Below, piece by piece: positions 1 through 7,231 of a DNA stretch of 51,795 bases. The notes under the pieces were generated by a model. It saw only the letters and a list, made by a program, of their open reading frames with translations. It was not told the DNA's origin and did not search any database. Both the position numbers and the translations under genes were made by a program. The stretch is from Chloroflexota bacterium. GTDB lineage: Bacteria; Chloroflexota; UBA5177. The DNA lies in contig JAICWV010000006.1 in NCBI GenBank assembly GCA_025966365.1, positions 1 to 51,795 on the forward strand, given 5' to 3'. Position 1 is the stretch's first letter. Each line of letters begins with the position of its first letter.

Positions 1-605
1 CCCCGGGACCCCGTGGCCAGGGCGCGCCAGGCGTGCACAAGTGCAAGCATCGCCCAAAAGAAAGCGAAGCTCCGCACGCTTCCGTCGGCCCACAGGTTGA
101 GGGCCAGCCAGGCCGGCGCGCCGGCGAACAGTACCGTGGCGCAGCGTGCCATCCAGGTCCTGGGCAGCAGGTCGCTGTACAGCCGGTACGTGGGCCAAAG
201 ACTGAGCGCACAGAAAATGACCGGCATGAAGCGGAGCCAGGTGAGTATAGAGAGGCCGGAAAGCCGAGACGCGGCCGCGAGCACGTACAGCGCCAGTGGC
301 GGGTATGCGAACGGTATTCCGCCCGGCCCGTAATACGGGATGCGCCCGGGTAGGACGAAATTGTCCTGCTCGATGCTGTGGGCCATCAGTGCGTACAGGC
401 CGCCGGTGCTGAGCGGCAGCTCGGTCGCGAGGACGCGGGCGAGAGCAACCGCGGCGAAGATGACGGAGGCCCCGAGCTGGAAACGGTGCGTGGCGACCAA
501 GGTGCGTGAGATCAGGAACACCCGCCAGGGGACAGCCACGACGGTTCGCCGAACGGTTGGCGACAGCGCGGCCCTGCCCCCGTAGTTCCGGCGCTCCGTC
601 GTCAC
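1..605 (-). CDS. Partial GT-C type membrane glycosyltransferase
   Basis: The reading frame starts at a GTG (603-605) and runs off the left edge, so only about 201 N-terminal residues are visible. After a basic cytoplasmic N-terminus come hydrophobic segments and a luminal-type loop containing YYGPGGIPFAYPPLALYVL. The order acidic loop, FxYPPL, membrane helix is usual in polyprenyl-phosphate-sugar dependent glycosyltransferases (PMT/ArnT-like). Its GTG overlaps the stop of the upstream membrane protein in a GTGA arrangement, so the two are probably translated together. Donor and acceptor cannot be told from the sequence. Confidence 0.7.
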   Translation of the reverse strand, partial: MTTERRNYGGRAALSPTVRRTVVAVPWRVFLISRTLVATHRFQLGASVIFAAVALARVLATELPLSTGGLYALMAHSIEQDNFVLPGRIPYYGPGGIPFAYPPLALYVLAAASRLSGLSILTWLRFMPVIFCALSLWPTYRLYSDLLPRTWMARCATVLFAGAPAWLALNLWADGSVRSFAFFWAMLALVHAWRALATGSR

Positions 606-1852
606 GCCGGCAATCGGCGGCCCAGGCCGGATAGACCCCGGATCCCACGCCGCAGCTGGCGCACGATCTCGATCTCGGCCGAGATCACCCAGGCCAGCGC
701 CGTCACGATCCAGATCCAGCGCACCGCTACCATTTTGCCCAGAATCAGGTACGGGAACATCCAGAGCAGCCAGGCCAGGCGGAAAAGTGTTGCGGCCCCA
801 TTGGTGCGGATCAGTGGAAGGCAGAAGAGCAGGAAGAGCGGAACCCCTCCCGCGGCTCGCGCGCTGCCCTCGATCTCGATATAGGAGGCGTGGTTGAGCA
901 GCACCACGCCGATGAGGACGTTCACCAGGAGCGCCAGGATCTCCGCGGTCATTCCCGTCCGGCGCCAGAGATAGAGGGCGATCCCGGCGGCGATGACACC
1001 GGGAAAGACCACCGCGATCATCTGCAGGACGAAGATCGCCGATGGCACGCCATACGCGATCAGTCCCCAGAGCGGAAACGTCGGCATGGCCGCGGCGGGA
1101 ACGCTCATCGAGCCCATCCAGACGCCCACAAACGTATGCCAGGCAAGGTACGGCACTGCGGCTACCAGCCCGAACAGCACACCGGTCAGGAATCGGCGCT
1201 CGGCCAGAAGCTGCACCGCGAACATGGCTGCGGCTGCCAGCATCGTCTCCCGCGTCAGTCCCGCGAGCGCGAAGAGAACCGCCGACGTGGGAAGGGCGTA
1301 GCGGCCGCCATAGCGGAAGGCGTAGACGGCCACGGCCACCAGAGACAGGGCGAGGACATCGCTCAGGTCTCGCGTCACTGCCACCACGGTGCCGGGGTAG
1401 AGGGCGTAGAGGAGGGCCGGCCAGGGCGATAGGCCGGCGCGCAGCAGCCAGGCGGCCACTGCCCACACACCCAGCCCCACGGCAACGAGGTTGATGAGCA
1501 GCAGGATGCCCGGTATCCAATCCAGGTGCCCGAGGGAGATCGCCCTCGCCAGGGCGGGATAGAGGATCCGGCCGTAGCGGTAGGCGGGCATGCTCATGTA
1601 GTCCCGGGCGTGGACGGGGTCCAGCGCCATGAAGTAGAAGAACTGGCCGTCGTAGCCGTCCTTTGTGTAATAGCGGGCGTGCGGGTCGTAGCGGATGACG
1701 CTGCTTGTGTGACTCTGGGTCAGGAACGGGCGCCCGATGACGATGAAGGACCGCGCGTCAGTTCCGGTGAGGATCAGGCCGCCGATGTAGGCGGCGTAGA
1801 GGATCACGGCCAGGGCGGCAACGGTCCAGGCCCCGCCCTTTGGATGTGACAT
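602..1852 (-). CDS. Polytopic membrane protein, likely GT-C glycosyltransferase-like
   Basis: A 416-residue protein with about ten hydrophobic segments. The first extracytoplasmic loop carries YDGQFFYFMALDP followed by PAYRYGRILYP, an arrangement I know from uncharacterised bacterial membrane proteins related to mannosyltransferases. A basic C-terminal tail (RQLRRGIRGLSGLGRRL) should lie in the cytoplasm. It overlaps the next gene by a GTGA junction. No enzymatic residue can be assigned beyond the loop-1 acidic positions, so the activity remains open. Its ATG lies 6 nt after a -10 like box, with no clear ribosome binding site. Confidence 0.65.
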   Translation of the reverse strand: MSHPKGGAWTVAALAVILYAAYIGGLILTGTDARSFIVIGRPFLTQSHTSSVIRYDPHARYYTKDGYDGQFFYFMALDPVHARDYMSMPAYRYGRILYPALARAISLGHLDWIPGILLLINLVAVGLGVWAVAAWLLRAGLSPWPALLYALYPGTVVAVTRDLSDVLALSLVAVAVYAFRYGGRYALPTSAVLFALAGLTRETMLAAAAMFAVQLLAERRFLTGVLFGLVAAVPYLAWHTFVGVWMGSMSVPAAAMPTFPLWGLIAYGVPSAIFVLQMIAVVFPGVIAAGIALYLWRRTGMTAEILALLVNVLIGVVLLNHASYIEIEGSARAAGGVPLFLLFCLPLIRTNGAATLFRLAWLLWMFPYLILGKMVAVRWIWIVTALAWVISAEIEIVRQLRRGIRGLSGLGRRLPA

Positions 1853-1858
1853 GTGTCT

Positions 1859-1888
1859 ACTCTATCCAGTGGTCACTTTCAGCGTCCA
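1859..1888 (-). promoter_or_regulatory. Putative promoter giving a nearly leaderless transcript for the 602-1852 gene
   Basis: On the minus strand TGGACG (1883-1888), an 18-nt spacer and TAGAGT (1859-1864) precede the ATG by only 6 nt. A start site 6-7 nt after the -10 box would fall on the start codon. The -35 match is moderate. Confidence 0.35.
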
Positions 1889-1979
1889 TACCCCATTCGA
1901 GGTATAGGCGCGGCAATTCGGTAAGGGAACCGTGGTGATCGGGAGCCGGCCCGGGCTCGCTGCCCGTCTGCTCCACGAT

Positions 1980-2960
1980 TCACCGCCCCCGGGCGTGCTC
2001 TCCGGCCCCCAGCGGTTCCCACCAACTCCGGTTATCGCCGTACCAGCGGATGGTCTCCTCCAGTCCTTCCTCAAAGGGGATGCGCGGCTGCCAGCCGAGC
2101 GCCCGCGCGCGCGAGGTGTTGAGGGCGTAGCGGCGGTCGTGGCCCGGTCGGTCCGGAACGTGCCGGACCAGGGAGCGGGATACGCCCGTCAGCCGGATGA
2201 TCTCGTCGATTACCTCCAGGTTCGGGTGCTCCTGACCCGTCCCCAGGTTGTAGATTCCGCCGGGCTCACCCCTCTGCAGCACCGCCGCGATGCCGGCGCA
2301 GTGGTCCTCCACGTGCAGCCAATCTCGCCGCTGCAGGCCATCGCCGTACACGGGGAGCGGCTTGCCGTCAAGTGCGTTGGTGACGAAGAGCGGGATCAAC
2401 TTCTCGGGGTACTGATAGGGGCCGTACGTGTTCGAGCCCCGGGTGATCAGGACCGGCACGCCCGAGGTGTGGTGGTAGGCCAGCGCCATGAGGTCACCGC
2501 CCGCTTTGGACGCGGAATAGGGGCTGCGGGGGCGCAAGGGGTCCGTTTCATCGGAACGATGAGGGGGCTCGACATTGCCGTACACTTCGTCGGTGCTCAC
2601 CTGCAAAAATCGCTGCACCCCGAGATCGCGCGCCGCCTCCAGCAGCACCCGTGTCCCGTCCACGTCGGTCTGGACGAAGGCGCCAGAGTCCAGGATGGAG
2701 CGGTCGACGTGGGTTTCCGCCGCGAAGTTGACGACAACGTCGCACCCGTCCATGGCCCGGCGCGCGCTCTCCCGGTCGCAGATGTCGCCGTGGATAAAGG
2801 TAAATCCCGGCCTGTCCAGCACCGTCTCCAGATTCCGGAGGTTGCCGGCGTAGGTGAGCGTATCCAGCACCACCACCTCGACACCCGGGACACGGTCGGC
2901 AGCGGTGCGCGCGAAGTGCGACCCGATGAAACCCGCTCCCCCTGTCACCAGCATCCTCAT
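1980..2960 (-). CDS. rfbB: dTDP-glucose 4,6-dehydratase
   Basis: A 326-residue extended short-chain dehydrogenase. The NAD-binding TGGAGFIGS is at residues 6-14, the typical LDTLTYAGNLRNL follows, and the catalytic YSASK tyrosine/lysine pair and the SNTYGPYQYPEKLIPLF stretch are intact. It converts dTDP-glucose to dTDP-4-keto-6-deoxyglucose, the entry to rhamnose and other deoxysugars. I place the start at the ATG of MRMLVTGG, which follows a G-rich purine stretch; 21 extra in-frame residues upstream (to 3023) lack family similarity. The other Rml genes are not in the window. Confidence 0.93.
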   Translation of the reverse strand: MRMLVTGGAGFIGSHFARTAADRVPGVEVVVLDTLTYAGNLRNLETVLDRPGFTFIHGDICDRESARRAMDGCDVVVNFAAETHVDRSILDSGAFVQTDVDGTRVLLEAARDLGVQRFLQVSTDEVYGNVEPPHRSDETDPLRPRSPYSASKAGGDLMALAYHHTSGVPVLITRGSNTYGPYQYPEKLIPLFVTNALDGKPLPVYGDGLQRRDWLHVEDHCAGIAAVLQRGEPGGIYNLGTGQEHPNLEVIDEIIRLTGVSRSLVRHVPDRPGHDRRYALNTSRARALGWQPRIPFEEGLEETIRWYGDNRSWWEPLGAGEHARGR

Positions 2961-3075
2961 CGGATCCCCGCCCTGACGCGGCCTCCTGGCGACACGGGGT
3001 GCCTGGAGCCCGGAGAACCGCATCCTCGCCCTCTACGGCCCGCCGCGCCACCAGAGTGGTACTGTGAATCGGCGG

Positions 3076-3105
3076 TTGACTTTGTGTCAGCGTCCGAAAT
3101 AGACC
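3076..3105 (+). promoter_or_regulatory. Putative sigma70-type promoter of mscL
   Basis: TTGACT (3076-3081), an 18-nt spacer and TAGACC (3100-3105) lie just before the GAGGAGG ribosome binding site of mscL. The leader would be very short. Confidence 0.4.
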
Positions 3106-3118
3106 GAGGAGGATTGAG

Positions 3119-3526
3119 ATGAGCGGTTTCAGGGCCTTCTTGCTGCGCGGGAATGTTGTGGATCTGGCGGTGGCAGTTGTGATCGGCGCCGCGTTCGGCG
3201 CGGTGGTGGCGGCGTTCGTCGCCGACCTCATCACGCCGCTGATCGCGGCCATCGGCGGCCAGCCCGATTTCAGCAAGCTGACCTTCACCATAAATCACAG
3301 CAAGTTCCTCTATGGCGCCTTCATCAACGCCCTGCTGGCCTTCCTCATCATCGCAGCGGTGGTGTACTTCTTCGTGGTCATGCCCTATAGCCGGTTGATG
3401 CAGCGGTTCCATCCGCAGCCCGAGCCGTCGCCGGAGCGCGACTGCCCATACTGCACCAGCCACATTCCGGAGGCGGCCAGCCGCTGCCCCTTCTGCACCT
3501 CGCAGGTCGAGCCGGTGGCGGGCTAG
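3119..3526 (+). CDS. mscL: Large-conductance mechanosensitive channel with a C-terminal zinc-ribbon-like tail
   Basis: A 135-residue protein. The N-terminus (FRAFLLRGNVVDLAVAVVIG) and the first pore helix (AAFGAVVAAFVADLITPL) are classic MscL, followed by the periplasmic loop and a second transmembrane helix ending VVYFFVVMPYSRLM. It releases solutes upon hypo-osmotic shock as a membrane pentamer. After residue 100 the usual cytoplasmic helix is replaced by a tail with CPYC and CPFC, 14 residues apart, which could bind one zinc. A GAGGAGG site 8 nt before the ATG supports the start. Confidence 0.95.
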   Translation: MSGFRAFLLRGNVVDLAVAVVIGAAFGAVVAAFVADLITPLIAAIGGQPDFSKLTFTINHSKFLYGAFINALLAFLIIAAVVYFFVVMPYSRLMQRFHPQPEPSPERDCPYCTSHIPEAASRCPFCTSQVEPVAG

Positions 3527-3560
3527 GGATCGGGAGGCTGGCACCCGCTCTCGCGACACG

Positions 3561-3622
3561 GTAGCCAAGGCCTTCAGGCCGCCGAGGCGCGCAGAAGACT
3601 GCGGCCTAAAGGCCTCGGCTAC
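3561..3622. repeat. Long imperfect inverted repeat between mscL and the epimerase
   Basis: Arms 3561-3582 and 3601-3622 are reverse complements at 20 of 22 positions, with an 18-nt loop. It lies between convergent genes and could end transcription on either strand. The right arm's CCTCGGCTACGTCT recurs in the hairpin at 4799-4848, which points to a dispersed palindromic repeat rather than a plain terminator. Confidence 0.75.
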
Positions 3623-3644
3623 GTCTGGCGGTGAAAGGGTTGCG

Positions 3645-4637
3645 TCAGGCGACGCGAGTTCCCGAAGGGGTGCCGGAAAGCTGGTCGTGGATCCAGCGAT
3701 AGGTGTGCCCGAGACCGGTGAGCAGGGTGATCGACGGCTCCCAGCCCAGGTACTGCTGGATGAGCGCGTTGTCGCTGTTGCGGCCCCGCACGCCCTGCGG
3801 TGCTGAGAGGTCGTAACGCCGCTCCAGCGAGACCCCGGCGATGCTCTCGACCATATCCACCAGCTGGTTAATCGTCACCAGCTCGCTGCTGCCCAGGTTG
3901 ATGGGCTCGCGGATGTCGCTCTCCATGATGGCCTTGATGCCGCGGACGCAGTCGTCGATGTACATGAAGCTCCGCGTCTGCTCGCCGTCCCCCCAGATCT
4001 CGATCTCGTGCCGGCCGGATATCTCCGCCTGGGCCACCTTGCGGCAGATGGCGGCGGGCGCCTTCTCGCGGCCGCCAGCGTAGGTGCCGTGCGGGCCGTA
4101 GACGTTGTGGAAGCGGGCTACGCGCGTCGCGAGGCCAAAGTCTTCCATGAAGTGGCGGCACATGCGCTCGGAGAAGAGCTTCTCCCAGCCGTAGCCATCC
4201 TCGGCCATGGCGGGGTAGGCGTCGCTCTCTTTGAGGGCGGTTACGTGGGGATCGGTCTGCTTGTCGGCGGCATAGACGCAGGCGGAGGAGGCGTAGAAGT
4301 AGCGCGAGACGTCCGCCTCCTTCGATGCCATCAGCAGGTGGGTGTTGATGAGGACGGAGAGCATGCAGAGGGCGCGGTTGTTCTCGATGAATCCCATGCC
4401 GCCCATGTCGGCGGCGAGGTTATACACCTCGTCCACGCCGTCCACTGCCTGGCGGCAGGCGTCGATCCCGGCCAGATCGAGCTGCAGGTTCTCGATGCCT
4501 TCGAAGCGCTGATACCACTCGTCGAGCGGCTTCTTGTCCACGGCCCGCACCCGGTGGCCTTGCTGTGCCAGATCGGCCGCCAGGTGGCCGCCAATAAACC
4601 CGCCCGCTCCCGCGACGAGTAACGTCTTCGTCTCCAT
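3645..4637 (-). CDS. NAD-dependent sugar-nucleotide epimerase, GDP-mannose 3,5-epimerase-like
   Basis: A 330-residue extended SDR enzyme. The Rossmann motif AGAGGFIGGH is at the N-terminus. The stretch AADMGGMGFI, then SSACVY, the active-site tyrosine in GYGWEKLFSER, REKAPAAICRK and WGDGEQTRSFMYIDDCVRG closely follow the GDP-mannose 3,5-epimerase family, which makes GDP-L-galactose and GDP-L-gulose. I chose METKTLL (4637), preceded by TGAGGC, over an ATG 15 nt upstream that lacks a site. A TATACT at 4754-4759 is a possible -10 box. A different GDP-hexose epimerase activity cannot be excluded. Confidence 0.8.
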   Translation of the reverse strand: METKTLLVAGAGGFIGGHLAADLAQQGHRVRAVDKKPLDEWYQRFEGIENLQLDLAGIDACRQAVDGVDEVYNLAADMGGMGFIENNRALCMLSVLINTHLLMASKEADVSRYFYASSACVYAADKQTDPHVTALKESDAYPAMAEDGYGWEKLFSERMCRHFMEDFGLATRVARFHNVYGPHGTYAGGREKAPAAICRKVAQAEISGRHEIEIWGDGEQTRSFMYIDDCVRGIKAIMESDIREPINLGSSELVTINQLVDMVESIAGVSLERRYDLSAPQGVRGRNSDNALIQQYLGWEPSITLLTGLGHTYRWIHDQLSGTPSGTRVA

Positions 4638-4798
4638 CGTTTTTTGCCTCATTCAGGGAATCACGCCCGCGTCGAGCGCCGCTGATCTGCGAGCACAGGG
4701 CCGCGCGGGGCCCCGGTGCCGCTGAGTGTATATGTAGCAGTCCGGACGCGGCGAGTATATAGGCCGTTCGAGTGGAGAGAGTACTACTTTTGTGTGCC

Positions 4799-4848
4799 CG
4801 AGGCCGGCGGGCTGGAGCCCTCGGCTACGTCTAGGTACGCCGGCCTCG
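4799..4848. terminator. Hairpin between the epimerase start region and the 97-residue gene
   Basis: CGAGGCCGGCG (4799-4809) and its exact reverse complement (4838-4848) enclose 28 nt that contain CCTCGGCTACGTCT, shared with the inverted repeat at 3561-3622. It sits just past the end of the minus-strand gene at 4855-5148. No T-run follows. Confidence 0.5.
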
Positions 4849-4854
4849 TCCGGT

Positions 4855-5148
4855 TCAATCCACGGAAACAGTGCCGCTGGTTTCGATAAAGGGGAGATTG
4901 TGCTCTTCGGCATAGCGGCCCAGGCTGTCGAAGTCGGCGTAGTAGGCGTCCCGGGGCGGGCGGTCTTCGCCAGGATAGTAGGTGGCCAGGGTGCCGCTGG
5001 CCAGGTTGACCAGCTTGACGTCCGAGGGGATGTTGGGCGCGAAGTAGACCTGCACGCCGCGATCTTGCAGCTGGTGCGGCGTATCCACCGTCAGGTTGTT
5101 CCGGGCCCACTGGAAGCCGGTATAGGGATCGCGATCATTGTCGTGCAT
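4855..5148 (-). CDS. Hypothetical 97-residue protein
   Basis: I do not recognise this family. The protein starts MHDNDRDPYTGFQWARNNL and is soluble, mildly acidic, with a proline-rich middle (YYPGEDRPPRDAYYADFD) and no signal or membrane segment. The start is fixed by GGAGG nine bases before the ATG; the upstream in-frame region has no such site and looks non-coding. It is divergent from the 66-residue gene at 5274, with 125 nt between the two starts where both promoters should lie. Confidence 0.65.
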   Translation of the reverse strand: MHDNDRDPYTGFQWARNNLTVDTPHQLQDRGVQVYFAPNIPSDVKLVNLASGTLATYYPGEDRPPRDAYYADFDSLGRYAEEHNLPFIETSGTVSVD

Positions 5149-5273
5149 GATGAGTACCTCCGGTGCCGGTTGTGCAGGGGGCATGCCACACAAAGGGAGA
5201 GACCTGGGCACGGTCCTTGCGCCGTTCGAGGCTGCGGCCCGGTGCCGCTCCATTTCAGAATGTGAGGATTGTC

Positions 5274-5474
5274 ATGGTTGATGAGAACGCCTATGAGGGC
5301 CACGGCGGACCGCCGCGTGGCGACAGCGATGAGAGCGCGGTGATGCCGGAGAGCTTCGGGCAGCAACAGGGCCGGAAGCCCGGGACCGCGGGGATGGCGA
5401 CCGACACCGGTGACCCGGCCGGGATCAACTGGGAAGAGCTCAACCGCGAGGATGAGAAGCAGCAGAAGAAGTAA
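5274..5474 (+). CDS. Hypothetical 66-residue hydrophilic protein
   Basis: A small, strongly charged protein (starts MVDENAYEGHGGPPRGDSDE, ends NREDEKQQKK) with no hydrophobic core, so it is probably disordered. GAGG seven bases before the ATG supports translation, and a GC-rich hairpin follows the stop. It faces the 97-residue gene across a divergent intergenic region. No family is recognised. Confidence 0.55.
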   Translation: MVDENAYEGHGGPPRGDSDESAVMPESFGQQQGRKPGTAGMATDTGDPAGINWEELNREDEKQQKK

Positions 5475-5488
5475 TGCGGTACCCTGTT

Positions 5489-5520
5489 CCGCCCCGGCGG
5501 CGACCTCGCCTGCCGGGCGG
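5489..5520 (+). terminator. GC-rich hairpin after the 66-residue gene
   Basis: CCGCCC...GGGCGG arms (5489-5520) form an imperfect stem of about 12 pairs with one bulge. It follows the stop at 5474 by 14 nt. No T-run follows. The rest of the gap up to 5622 shows nothing else that I can name. Confidence 0.4.
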
Positions 5521-5622
5521 AGCCATGATCCCCGAGGCTTCCACCTCGCCTCATTCCGCTGCGCGCCTGCGTTCCGCTCCTGCTGGAGGGCTCGATCCGG
5601 TCGGTGGACGAAAGCTCGCCGC

Positions 5623-6291
5623 TCAATGGCGCCCGTCCTGATCGTCAGTGCCGCCAAGGGTGTAGACCCCGGTCCGCTTGATCTCGACCCCCTCAACCTC
5701 CCAGGTAGTGGGGACGTCGTACGCGCCCAGAGGTGACATGATCTCGCGCGGGAAGTAATGCCGCCCGGGATCACCGATGAGAACGTGCACCCCCAGGCGT
5801 CTTGCCTCCCGGAGCCAAGGCAGGATCTGCCGGGACATCTCCTCCTCGTAGCAGACGTCGCCTGCCAGAATGACATCCACCTCCGGCGGAGGGAGTGCAA
5901 GCATGTCGCGGCGATGCACGTCGATGGCAGCTGCGTTCGCGGCCGCGTTGAGCTGCGCCGCGCACGTCGCCAGCGTGTCGATGTCGGCCGCGGTCACGGA
6001 GGCGGCTCCGGTCCTGCTGGCAGCGATCGCACACAGGCCCGAGCCGGTGGCAAGGTCGAACACGCTCTTCCCCGCTACCTCGTCGGGGTGCTCGATGATG
6101 TAGCGGGCCAGAGCCTGACCGCCGACCCAGGCGCTGCCCCAGAACGGGATGCCCGGGTTATCTCCGTCGGATTCGTCTCCCAGGAGCTCCCAGAGCCGCA
6201 TGATGTCGTCCGCCAGATAGAGGGAGACCTCGGGAACCAGCGGCGGATGCTGGAGACGGGTATGCCGTCGAATGAACTCTTCCGGGGACAC
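5623..6291 (-). CDS. Class I SAM-dependent protein methyltransferase, ETFB-lysine/Nnt1-like
   Basis: A 222-residue Rossmann-fold methyltransferase. Motif I is FDLATGSGLCAIAA, followed by AADIDTLATCAAQLNAAAN and the acidic ILAGDVCYEEE, the pattern of the METTL20/Nnt1 group that methylates protein lysines such as those of electron-transfer flavoprotein. N-terminal FIRRHTRLQHPPLVPEVSLYLA also fits that group. The start is a GTG at 6289-6291 without a strong ribosome binding site. No etfAB genes are nearby, so the substrate is inferred from the family only. Confidence 0.75.
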   Translation of the reverse strand: MSPEEFIRRHTRLQHPPLVPEVSLYLADDIMRLWELLGDESDGDNPGIPFWGSAWVGGQALARYIIEHPDEVAGKSVFDLATGSGLCAIAASRTGAASVTAADIDTLATCAAQLNAAANAAAIDVHRRDMLALPPPEVDVILAGDVCYEEEMSRQILPWLREARRLGVHVLIGDPGRHYFPREIMSPLGAYDVPTTWEVEGVEIKRTGVYTLGGTDDQDGRH

Positions 6292-6304
6292 GGACCATTA
6301 TGGA

Positions 6305-6340
6305 TTCCGGGCAATGAGAGCCATGTCTCATTGCCCGGAA
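6305..6340. repeat. Perfect 15-bp palindrome with a 6-nt loop
   Basis: TTCCGGGCAATGAGA (6305-6319) is followed by GCCATG and its exact reverse complement (6326-6340). It lies between the end of the 135-residue gene (6384) and the methyltransferase start (6291), both on the minus strand. It may terminate the first or lie in the leader of the second. It lacks a T-run. Confidence 0.7.
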
Positions 6341-6383
6341 CGATACGGGGAAGCTGAGGCAGGTAGGGCCTGCGGAGAGACCC

Positions 6384-6791
6384 CTACCCGTCTTCGCGCA
6401 GGGGGCTGTCAAAGCGAAAGAAGTTGCTCTGATTGCCCGCTTTCTGGGTGTCCTGGAACAGCATCACCAGCTTGCGGTCGTCGAAGGTCTTGAACCACTC
6501 GTCCCAGCTGACATCCTTCAGCTTGCTGTTTTCCGGCGAGTCGTAGCCGGGAAAGTCAAAACGGAGCACTCCCAGATCGTCGCCGTGCTTGGTGCCCTCG
6601 ATGGTGGCTGGTTTGGCGCCGCGCTCCTCGGCCCAGTGCTGGATGACGTCGTGGTTGCGAGTCGCCAGCGTCTGGCCGGGGTGGTCCGGCTTCTGGCCGG
6701 GAGAATCGATCCACTGCGCGTGCTTGGTGGAATCGGACAGCTTGTCGCCGTACTTGTCCAGGTACTCATTTTTCGTGCTCTGGGTTGCCAT
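6384..6791 (-). CDS. Conserved hypothetical protein, 135 residues
   Basis: A soluble protein with TKHAQWIDSPGQKPDHPGQTLATRNHDVI, then WAEERGAKPATIEGT and GVLRFDFPGYDSPE, ending with WDEWFKTFDDRKLVMLFQD and FFRFDSPLREDG. I know this pattern from a widespread family of bacterial proteins without a proven role, sometimes mislabelled as a glucan branching enzyme because of a gene neighbour. AAGGAGGT sits 12 nt upstream of the ATG. In-frame residues upstream of 6791 are not part of the gene. Confidence 0.75.
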   Translation of the reverse strand: MATQSTKNEYLDKYGDKLSDSTKHAQWIDSPGQKPDHPGQTLATRNHDVIQHWAEERGAKPATIEGTKHGDDLGVLRFDFPGYDSPENSKLKDVSWDEWFKTFDDRKLVMLFQDTQKAGNQSNFFRFDSPLREDG

Positions 6792-6981
6792 GATGTGTTC
6801 TACCTCCTTGCAAGCGGCAGTGGAACTCGGCCACGTCGCGGCCAGAATCGGCACTGTTCGGGTGCATTGTCGTTATCAAATCGTGTTCGCAAGATGACTA
6901 GCAGAATCCGGGCCGCGCCAGTAGTACACCTGCCGATTCATAGAATGGACATGGTGAGATTGAACGTGAAGGAGCAAGGCA

Positions 6982-7218
6982 ATGTCCGTGGATGAAAAGC
7001 GCGCGGCTGAAGACGTGAGCGGGGTCTCCAACGTGACCTACGACCTCATGGCAACTCTGACGGCAAAGCTGGAAGGCATTGCTGCCATGGAGGAATACAT
7101 CGACGACGCCAAGGAGGAAGGCGCGGATGAGGTGAGAGCCGTCTTTGAGGAGCTGCAGCAGCGCGACACGCAGGATGTGAGCCGGCTCCGCGATTTGCTC
7201 CGGCAGCATCTCGGCTGA
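6982..7218 (+). CDS. Conserved hypothetical helical protein, 78 residues
   Basis: The protein is predicted almost entirely alpha-helical and acidic (VSNVTYDLMATLTAKLEGI, then AAMEEYIDDAKEEGADEVRAVFEELQQRD). Similar small proteins occur in other high-GC bacteria; the role is unknown to me. AAGGAG before the ATG and a TAGAAT box at 6941-6946 support expression. It converges on the GH43 gene. Confidence 0.7.
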   Translation: MSVDEKRAAEDVSGVSNVTYDLMATLTAKLEGIAAMEEYIDDAKEEGADEVRAVFEELQQRDTQDVSRLRDLLRQHLG

Positions 7219-7231
7219 AGCGGCGGCCCTA

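Noticed and set aside
890-1432. 180-residue plus-strand frame inside the membrane protein gene
   Set aside because: His- and Arg-rich composition typical of an antisense shadow; the minus-strand frame has a clear membrane-protein pattern.
1862-2074. 70-residue minus-strand frame between rfbB and the membrane protein
   Set aside because: It overlaps the end of rfbB in another frame, has low complexity and no start signal.
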